Shown here piece after piece: positions 7,380-12,711 of a DNA stretch of 12,711 nucleotides (position 1 is the stretch's first letter; each line of letters opens with the position of its first letter). The translations under genes were made by a program, and so were the position numbers. The DNA is taken from the NCBI GenBank assembly GCA_024699595.1, contig JAILPG010000303.1, positions 1 through 12,711 of the forward strand, read 5' to 3'. The DNA is from Lachnospiraceae bacterium (GTDB lineage Bacteria; Bacillota_A; Clostridia; Lachnospirales; Lachnospiraceae). Below the pieces are notes generated by a model. It saw only the letters and a list, made by a program, of their open reading frames with translations, was not told where the DNA came from and did not search any database.

Positions 7380-8126
7380 ATGAAGCTGATCGGACTTAAT
7401 GAACTTAAGAAGCAGATGGAGCTTATTGTGAGCAGGGCTGATGCATACAGAAAAGGCGGGGCAAGGCTCCCGCATATCGTGATGAACCTTACACATGAAA
7501 ACGGTCAGAGCCTGGTGGCGGCTTATATAGCATCAGTACTGCATGATAACGGACTCAGAGGATTTCACGGACTGGACATTTTACTTGAGTACAGTCTTGA
7601 CGGATCCTTAAAGCAGCTTAAAAACGTATTCGCGGATATAAAGAGCAATGCGGTATACACGAATCAATATGAAGGTGTTGTCGCGATCGATATTTCCGGA
7701 CTTTCAGAGTATATCAACGAATATCAGATGGAGTATTTCATCGAGGAGATCGGATCGGTCGCCCGTAATGCCACGGTGATCATCTATTATGACGAATCCC
7801 TGGGAAAGAGGATGCAGCTTATTAAGGACAAGGTATCAGAGGCGATCGGGAACCATATCAATGTGACCGTTCCGCCCTATTCCACGAAAGAGTATTCCGA
7901 GATCGTCGTTCAGAATATCATGGAGCGCGGCATCCTGGTCGAATCCGAGGAAGAGCTTACAAAGATACTCTGTGATGCAGTCGACAGATACCATGTAACT
8001 AGTGCAAAGGAGGCCGTGGCGGTCGCCGAGGATCTGGTCTTCTGCGCAGATTACAGCGATTTTACGCCCAGAATAAACGTAAGATCTGTAAGCAGACATC
8101 TGGAAAAAGGAAAGCTTTGTTCATAA
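7380..8126 (+). CDS. Degenerate CbxX/SpoVK-like AAA-family protein lacking a P-loop
   Basis: The 248-residue product opens with KLIGLNELKKQM, matching the LIGLxEVKxQI lead of CbxX/CfqX and SpoVK-type AAA ATPases. Residues 30-54 then follow the family outline (PHIVMNLTHENGQSLVAAYIASVL), but where GxPGTGKT should be there is LTHENGQS: the conserved glycines and catalytic Lys are absent. The Walker B position is GVVAIDISGL (99-108), with no DE pair. A later strand, ATVIIYYDES (131-140), occupies the sensor 1 position, and the C-terminal 75 residues resemble the small helical lid. ATP hydrolysis is therefore unlikely; an adaptor, scaffold or regulatory subunit is more plausible. The start follows GAGGAGG by 8 nt; an upstream TTG at 7335 has no such site. 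The gene lies 12 nt before the coupling-ATPase gene, implying a shared transcript. Family membership is my pattern reading, not a search. Confidence 0.6.
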   Translation: MKLIGLNELKKQMELIVSRADAYRKGGARLPHIVMNLTHENGQSLVAAYIASVLHDNGLRGFHGLDILLEYSLDGSLKQLKNVFADIKSNAVYTNQYEGVVAIDISGLSEYINEYQMEYFIEEIGSVARNATVIIYYDESLGKRMQLIKDKVSEAIGNHINVTVPPYSTKEYSEIVVQNIMERGILVESEEELTKILCDAVDRYHVTSAKEAVAVAEDLVFCADYSDFTPRINVRSVSRHLEKGKLCS

Positions 8127-8138
8127 GGGGGTGTTGAT

Positions 8139-10202
8139 ATGAGAAACGACAGATGGAGCACTAAAGAAGAGATTGAAAAGGTTCTTGACAAGGACGGAGC
8201 AGGACCAGTCCTTAAATGTGAAAACGGAGATGTGCTTACGCACAACGGGGAAGGCCATGCAATGATCCTCGGAGTGAGCGGATCCGGGAAGAGCCGCAGA
8301 GGCACCATCCCCCAGATGATGACCATAGTTAAGAAGAAAGAGAATGCTGTAGTTGTGGATCCGAAGGGTGAGATCTATGCAAGGACGAAGCATATGCTTT
8401 CGGGATATGATGTTCATGTCATAGATTTCAGGAAGATCTTCGAAGAAGATGCCGAGGGATGGAATCCCTTATATGCTCCCTATACCTTGTGGAAAAAAGG
8501 TGATGCGGAAAGCAGATGCGTCGCGGAACAGATGGTGGAGGAACTGGCTCACACGATGTATGTAGTCCCTAAGAATGCGGATCCGTTCTGGGTACAGGAA
8601 GCCAGAAATGTATTTACTGCTGCGGTATATGCTATTTTTGAAGCGGCCGGGGAAGACCAGATCAATCTTGCAAGCGTCTATTATCTCATATCCCTTGGAG
8701 ATGAGAGGATAGGATCCGGCACTTATCTCAAATCTTTTGTAGATATGCTTTCAAAGAATGAAAATGTAGCCATGCAGCTTCAAAGCTATATCACGACTGC
8801 GCCCGAAACACGCGGCGGAATACGTTCGACCTTCCTTGACGGTCTGTCGATAGCAACAAAGAGCGAAAGCGTCAGGAATTTCTTAAGTCATGACGAGCTT
8901 CATATAAATGATCTCAGAGGAGACAGATCCACGATCATCTATATCATCGTTCCGGATGAGACTCCGATCTATGATGCACTGGCCGGCGTACTTGTAAGCC
9001 AGATCATGAATCATTATGTAAGGATGGCGGTAAACGAATACGACGAAAAGCTGCCGATCAGATTAAATGTACTGCTCGAAGAGCTTGGCAATATCGGACG
9101 TGCGATAACCAATCTTCCCCATCTGATGACAGCCGGAAGATCGAGAAACATAAGGGTCACCTTTGTCCTTCAGTCGATCTCGCAGCTTGTGGATATTTAC
9201 GGAGAGAGCAGCTCTACCACGATCATAAGTAACTGCGATGTGAGGATAGCTTTCAGGGTAAACCATTATGATACGCTTACGGAATTGTCAAGACTCTGCG
9301 GTGAAAGGGTAGTGGATCATAACGGACATTCTTCCAGCGAACCGCTCATCACCCAGAGCCAGCTTGCGGCAATGGAGACCGGACAGGCACTTGTAATGAT
9401 ATCCGGGAGAGTCAGGTTTGTAACATGGATCCCCGATTATACCGAAATGTCCATTTCCAGATACAAAGGAAACGGTAAGACAAGAAAAAGAAGGATAAAC
9501 AGGGCCGAAACATCATATTTTAACATCAAAGAATATGTGGACAAAAAGAGACAAGAGTTTGCACAAAAGGCGACAGATTCGATAGCACAGTCGAAGACAC
9601 AGACGAATGCTCAGCCCAGACCGTTATCCCAGATCCCGTCTTATGAAGAGTGGATGGAGATGAGAAAGATGGAACGCGAACAGAATCGTAAGTCCGGCAA
9701 CAAGCCCAGGATTGACGTGGATGATCTTATCAAAAAAATAGACGCACAGATAGAAAAGCTAGAAAAGGAAGAGGCCGAAAAGCGTGCAAAAGAAGATGCC
9801 TCAAAAGATAAGAGCAACGAAAAAGAGGCAGACAACGCCAAAGACAAGGACAAGGATAAAGACAAGGCCGCTTCGGAAAAGAAGACCGGGGAGATCGTAG
9901 AAAAGGATGTGATAATTGTATCCGTCGGTGATGTGCAAAAGACCGCGCTTGCCCTTGGAAAGCTCTGCGGGATGGAGCCTTCGGAATGCCTGAATGCCGT
10001 AACTAGGGCAAAGAAGGAGGGGTATCGCTTCAAAAATATGGATATCCGGTTTGCTGAACCGTTCGTGAAATATCTTAAGACTGCGGGTACTACGGCAGTG
10101 ATCGTCGATCCCGGTAAAGATTGGATAGAAGATACCGGCTGTGATCACGATTATGACAGTTTTATAGATGATGATCTGTTTGACGATGACTGGTTTGCAT
10201 AG
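8139..10202 (+). CDS. Soluble VirD4/TraG-type coupling ATPase with L7/L12-like C-terminal domain
   Basis: The 687-residue product has GVSGSGKS (Walker A, 45-52) followed by the PQMM segment typical of TraG/VirD4, and LLEELGNIG (312-320) as Walker B plus the TraG signature, continuing through LMTAGRSRNIRVTFVLQSISQL. Such hexameric ATPases deliver DNA or protein substrates to type IV secretion channels. No N-terminal transmembrane helices exist: Walker A starts only 44 residues in, so it is cytosolic or recruited by a partner. After about residue 450 comes a charged region with a KDKDKDKDK run (9840-9866), then residues 590-657, which resemble the ribosomal L7/L12 C-terminal domain (VIIVSVGDVQKTALALGKL with TAGTTAVIVD at the end), then an acidic tail (DDDLFDDDWFA). 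Walker B has Glu where Asp is usual. An AAGGGGG site precedes the ATG. No relaxase or VirB gene is in the window. ATPase family secure, role in transfer unproven. Confidence 0.88.
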   Translation: MRNDRWSTKEEIEKVLDKDGAGPVLKCENGDVLTHNGEGHAMILGVSGSGKSRRGTIPQMMTIVKKKENAVVVDPKGEIYARTKHMLSGYDVHVIDFRKIFEEDAEGWNPLYAPYTLWKKGDAESRCVAEQMVEELAHTMYVVPKNADPFWVQEARNVFTAAVYAIFEAAGEDQINLASVYYLISLGDERIGSGTYLKSFVDMLSKNENVAMQLQSYITTAPETRGGIRSTFLDGLSIATKSESVRNFLSHDELHINDLRGDRSTIIYIIVPDETPIYDALAGVLVSQIMNHYVRMAVNEYDEKLPIRLNVLLEELGNIGRAITNLPHLMTAGRSRNIRVTFVLQSISQLVDIYGESSSTTIISNCDVRIAFRVNHYDTLTELSRLCGERVVDHNGHSSSEPLITQSQLAAMETGQALVMISGRVRFVTWIPDYTEMSISRYKGNGKTRKRRINRAETSYFNIKEYVDKKRQEFAQKATDSIAQSKTQTNAQPRPLSQIPSYEEWMEMRKMEREQNRKSGNKPRIDVDDLIKKIDAQIEKLEKEEAEKRAKEDASKDKSNEKEADNAKDKDKDKDKAASEKKTGEIVEKDVIIVSVGDVQKTALALGKLCGMEPSECLNAVTRAKKEGYRFKNMDIRFAEPFVKYLKTAGTTAVIVDPGKDWIEDTGCDHDYDSFIDDDLFDDDWFA
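9840..9866 (+). repeat. In-frame GAY-AAR microrepeat in the coupling ATPase gene
   Basis: Four consecutive copies of a Asp-Lys codon pair (GAC/GAT followed by AAG/AAA), preceded by a Lys codon, encode KDKDKDKDK in the linker before the L7/L12-like domain. The hexamer repetition makes copy-number change by slippage plausible without breaking the frame. Confidence 0.7.
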
Positions 10203-10204
10203 GT

Positions 10205-10265
10205 GGACCATTAACCCCGTCCCGGGGGGCCATTAGCTCCCCGGAAGTTTGACGGGGGGCCATCC
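10205..10265. repeat. GC-rich stacked-stem region with three GGnCCAT repeats, possible IS21-type end or terminator
   Basis: Three related units stand at 10205-10213 (GGACCATTA), 10227-10235 (GGGCCATTA) and 10257-10265 (GGGCCATCC), and the 11-mer CGGGGGGCCAT occurs twice. A 9-bp stem (10222-10230 with 10236-10244, loop CATTA, one G-U) is stacked on a 7-bp stem (CCCCGTC 10215-10221 with GACGGGG 10251-10257). The GC content is far above that of the flanks. It begins two bases after the coupling-ATPase stop and has no immediate T tract. Repeated GGnCCAT-type boxes separated by C/G-rich stretches recall the multiple terminal repeats bound by IS21-family transposases; no istA or istB remains here. 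A terminator or attenuation structure is the alternative. The remaining spacer to the kinase holds the promoter described next. Confidence 0.5.
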
Positions 10266-10291
10266 TGGAGCAGATGTTTTTACAATAAATC

Positions 10292-10320
10292 TACACAATA
10301 TGCTCTGCGGTTGTTATAAT
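10292..10320 (+). promoter_or_regulatory. Sigma-A-type promoter with extended -10 for the hybrid kinase
   Basis: TATAAT at 10315-10320 is a perfect -10, preceded by TGT (10312-10314) as a TGn extension. TACACA at 10292-10297 matches four of six -35 positions with a 17-nt spacer. Transcription would start near 10327, about 40 nt before the kinase ATG. This is the clearest housekeeping promoter in the window. Confidence 0.75.
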
Positions 10321-10333
10321 GTTTTGGTAAGAA

Positions 10334-10363
10334 AAACCTCGTTTCATAAATTTTAGAAGGTTT
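10334..10363 (+). promoter_or_regulatory. Leader stem able to cover the kinase ribosome binding site
   Basis: AAACCT at 10334-10339 can pair with AGGTTT at 10358-10363, covering part of the AGAAGG ribosome binding site at 10355-10360, which is 7 nt from the ATG at 10368. Six base pairs over an 18-nt loop is weak, so any translational control would need a protein or small-RNA partner. The pairing is seen; the function is speculative. Confidence 0.25.
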
Positions 10364-10367
10364 ATAA

Positions 10368-12293
10368 ATGTCCGGAAATTATTCACTGCCTCCAAAGACA
10401 TATTTTGAGATCGCTTCTCTTGGCTATCTGCTGGTCCTGTATCTGATCTCCTTTCACGATGCGATACGAAACAAGATCCGTTCCTACAAGCTCTTCAGGT
10501 ATCTCGAGATCAATATGCTGCTTGCTCTGATCGTAAGCATACTGACCTATACGTTTGCATTTCCGGAACTGGGAACTCCGATCCCTGTCTGCACCGTACT
10601 CAGGACCATGGATTCCATCATGTGCGTAATGGCATCCCGGATATTTGCCATATATGTTCTTGCGTATGTCGATACGAACAGGAATCTGAAGGTCATTTCG
10701 GTCATCGGTAATATCATATTTGCAGCATATCTGGTTTTGATGGTATTAAACCTTTCGCTTAAATTTATTCTCTGGTATACACCCGAAGGGGCATACATGC
10801 ATGGCCCGCTCTTTGTTCCGATCGTTTTTTCCGGACCGGTATACTATCTGACCAGCGGAATACTTATCCTAATACTGCGCATGAAGACCATCAGGCCAAG
10901 GGAGAGGGTAGCCCTCTCAATTGCTTCTTTCGTAACGCTTTTCGGTACCGTGATCCAGGCCGCCACAAACGGAGTAGTACTGCTGTCGCTGCCGTTTGGG
11001 TCCATCGGAGTATTTGTGCTTTATTATTCACTTGAGACGGCAGATTACCATAAACTGCTTGAGAACAACGAAAGACTTAGACTTGCCGAACAGGATGCTA
11101 TCAAGGCAAACCGCGCTAAGAGCGACTTTTTGGCAAGCATGTCTCATGAAATACGTACTCCGCTAAATGCCGTACTTGGAATGGATGAGCTGATCCTTCT
11201 TGAGACCGGCCCGGAAAAAGAGCTCGACCCTTCCTTACCGGAAAAGATCAGAGGATATGCCGAAAATATAAAGGATGCCGGGCAGATACTTTTATCCATC
11301 ATAAACGACATTCTGGATCTGTCTAAGATCGAATCGGGAAAAATGGAGATAAAGCCGGTACCGTACAGTTTGCGGGCACTGGTTGATGATGTTGGCACAA
11401 TGGTAGGCGTAAGGGCTGAGCAAAAGGGGCTTTCCTATGTACAGAAGACAGATCCTGTGATCCCCGATCATCTTATCGGCGATGAACTGCGCATACGTCA
11501 GATAATGATCAATCTGCTAAACAATGCCATCAAGTATACGAATACCGGAGAAGTGACCATGGAAATATCCATGAAAGACTTAACTGAGAACACTCTGTCT
11601 CTGTGCATCAGTGTAAGAGACACCGGAATAGGCATACGAAGCGAGGATATTAAGCGCATTTTCGGTGATTTCCAAAGGCTTAATGAGGAACACAGCCATC
11701 AGATAGAAGGAACTGGGCTCGGGCTGTCCATAGTAAAACGGATGCTCGGGCTTATGAACGGTGATATCAGTGTAGACAGTGAATATGGCAAGGGCTCAGT
11801 CTTTACGGTATCTATCCCGCAGGAGATAGACAGACAGGAGCATAAAGAGGTTTCTGCAGAAGGAGAGTCTGAAACCTCCGGTGAATCAACCGTCTTCCAT
11901 ACACCTGACTGCAGATTTCTTGTGGTAGATGACAACCGGGTTAACCTCCTTGTCGCAACCCGTTTTCTCGACCGGCTTAACGGTCATATAGATACGGCAA
12001 AAGGCGGTGAAGAGGCGCTTGAAAAAATGAGGGAAACCAGATATGACCTTATCTTTATGGATCATATGATGCCGGATCTTGACGGGGTACAGACCTTTGA
12101 ACGCTCTGTCTCCGATCCCGATAATATAAATCATGACACTCCGATGATCATGATGACGGCAAATGCGCTGAGCGGAATGAGGGAAGAGTACCTGAACAAG
12201 GGGTTTGCGGATTATATAAGTAAACCAATTGAGATAAATGAGCTCTTAAGAGTGGTAAGGACGCATCTGCCGGCGGAAAAGATCACGGACTGA
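10368..12293 (+). CDS. 7TM hybrid sensor histidine kinase with receiver domain
   Basis: The 641-residue membrane protein starts with about seven hydrophobic segments (roughly residues 12-30, 45-66, 84-104, 110-135, 148-169 and two between 180 and 222). A short coiled linker leads to the HisKA dimerisation domain, with phospho-acceptor His260 in SMSHEIRTPLN. The HATPase domain shows the N box INLLNNAIKYT (381-391), the D box DTGIGI (418-423), the F segment FGDFQRL, and the G2 box GTGLGL (448-453). The receiver domain has the Asp521-Asp522 acidic pair, phospho-acceptor Asp565 in FMDHMMPD, Thr597 and Lys619. All catalytic residues are present, so autophosphorylation and His-to-Asp transfer should work. 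Output would need an Hpt protein or separate regulator, none of which is here. The ligand is unknown; the 7TM sensor has no extracellular domain. It has its own strong promoter and lies 25 nt before the oxidoreductase gene. Confidence 0.95.
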   Translation: MSGNYSLPPKTYFEIASLGYLLVLYLISFHDAIRNKIRSYKLFRYLEINMLLALIVSILTYTFAFPELGTPIPVCTVLRTMDSIMCVMASRIFAIYVLAYVDTNRNLKVISVIGNIIFAAYLVLMVLNLSLKFILWYTPEGAYMHGPLFVPIVFSGPVYYLTSGILILILRMKTIRPRERVALSIASFVTLFGTVIQAATNGVVLLSLPFGSIGVFVLYYSLETADYHKLLENNERLRLAEQDAIKANRAKSDFLASMSHEIRTPLNAVLGMDELILLETGPEKELDPSLPEKIRGYAENIKDAGQILLSIINDILDLSKIESGKMEIKPVPYSLRALVDDVGTMVGVRAEQKGLSYVQKTDPVIPDHLIGDELRIRQIMINLLNNAIKYTNTGEVTMEISMKDLTENTLSLCISVRDTGIGIRSEDIKRIFGDFQRLNEEHSHQIEGTGLGLSIVKRMLGLMNGDISVDSEYGKGSVFTVSIPQEIDRQEHKEVSAEGESETSGESTVFHTPDCRFLVVDDNRVNLLVATRFLDRLNGHIDTAKGGEEALEKMRETRYDLIFMDHMMPDLDGVQTFERSVSDPDNINHDTPMIMMTANALSGMREEYLNKGFADYISKPIEINELLRVVRTHLPAEKITD

Positions 12294-12318
12294 AAGAATG
12301 TCAGAAAGCGAGGGAAAA

Positions 12319-12711
12319 ATGAAAGTACTTATCTTAAACGGAAGCCCTAAAACCAACGGAAATACAATGATCGCCATAAATGAAATGGTAAAGATCTTCG
12401 ATGCTGAAGGTGTAGAGACTGAGATCGTTCATGTGGGAAACAGGGATATCAGAGGCTGCATATCCTGTGGCTCATGCGGGAAAACGGGACGATGCGTATT
12501 TGATGATGCGGTAAATGAGATCGCACCCAAATTCGAGGCGGCAGACGGAATGGTCATCGCATCCCCTGTCTACTATGCATCGGCTAATGCCACGCTGATA
12601 GCATGTCTCGACAGACTTTTCTACAGCTCACATTTTGATAAGACCATGAAGGTCGGGGCCAGTGTTGTGGTAGCCAGACGCGGAGGATGTTCTGCAACCT
12701 ACGATGAGCTT
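12319..12711 (+). CDS. Flavodoxin-fold NAD(P)H-dependent oxidoreductase with Isf-like cysteine cluster, truncated by window end
   Basis: The visible 131 residues begin MKVLILNGSPKTNGNT, the phosphate-binding loop of the NADPH-dependent FMN reductase and iron-sulfur flavoprotein superfamily. Residues about 49-61 read CISCGSCGKTGRC, a CX2CX2CX5C cluster in the place where iron-sulfur flavoproteins hold a 4Fe-4S centre. DDAVNEIAPKFEAADGMVIASPVYYASA follows, including the SPVYY flavin-contact segment. The likely role is cytosolic electron transfer or quinone, disulfide or oxidant reduction; many clostridial relatives are uncharacterised. The start is the ATG after a modest GAGGG site in GCGAGGGAAAA. 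The 25-nt gap with no terminator suggests readthrough from the kinase gene. The C-terminal part lies beyond the window. Confidence 0.88.
   Translation, partial: MKVLILNGSPKTNGNTMIAINEMVKIFDAEGVETEIVHVGNRDIRGCISCGSCGKTGRCVFDDAVNEIAPKFEAADGMVIASPVYYASANATLIACLDRLFYSSHFDKTMKVGASVVVARRGGCSATYDEL

Noticed and set aside
9641..10033. Leftward 130-aa Ser/Leu-rich open frame with an SLSLSLSL run
   Set aside because: It is antisense to the Lys/Asp-rich linker of the coupling ATPase; the repeat is the reverse complement of the GAY-AAR codons.
1..12711. CRISPR array, tRNA or rRNA genes
   Set aside because: No evenly spaced direct repeats with unique spacers, no cloverleaf with a TTCRA arm, and no rRNA-like conserved segment was seen on either strand.

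Overview
The window looks like chromosomal or integrated accessory DNA from a Firmicute, most probably a rumen or gut Lachnospiraceae relative of Butyrivibrio. This is inferred from the strong AGGAGG-type ribosome binding sites, moderate AT richness, a 7TM hybrid histidine kinase of the kind common in that family, and dense, mostly co-oriented genes. No rRNA, tRNA, CRISPR array or complete insertion sequence is visible.

Left block (1-6591). The C-terminal part of a very acidic unrecognised protein converges on a leftward gene for a divergent sigma-70-like protein, and a strong hairpin lies between them. A 180-bp divergent region holds a candidate leftward promoter overlapped by an imperfect dyad, then a polypurine leader with a GAAA-capped hairpin. 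Rightward from it run two tightly coupled NACHT-type STAND NTPases. The first (630 aa) carries an N-terminal OmpR-like winged helix; the second (1067 aa) has a long helical C-terminal region. A rho-independent terminator closes the unit. Paired NLR-like NTPases beside a transcription factor are the most interesting part of the window and a candidate conflict or anti-phage system. No toxic effector domain is recognised in either protein.

Middle block (6592-10202). Three genes on one strand encode a ClpP peptidase with an intact Ser-His-Asp triad, a CbxX/SpoVK-like AAA protein whose P-loop has been lost, and a soluble VirD4/TraG-type coupling ATPase. The coupling ATPase has an added Lys/Asp-rich linker, a domain resembling the ribosomal L7/L12 C-terminal domain, and an acidic tail. 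No relaxase, VirB4 or mating-channel gene is present here, so conjugation is not shown. The combination suggests a mobile-element remnant or a reused ATPase/protease module.

Right block (10203-12711). A GC-rich stacked-stem region with a three-times repeated GGnCCAT core resembles the end of an IS21-type element or a terminator. A textbook extended -10 promoter then drives a 7TM hybrid histidine kinase with a C-terminal receiver. Closely downstream is the start of a flavodoxin-fold NAD(P)H-dependent oxidoreductase with an Isf-like cysteine cluster, which runs off the window.
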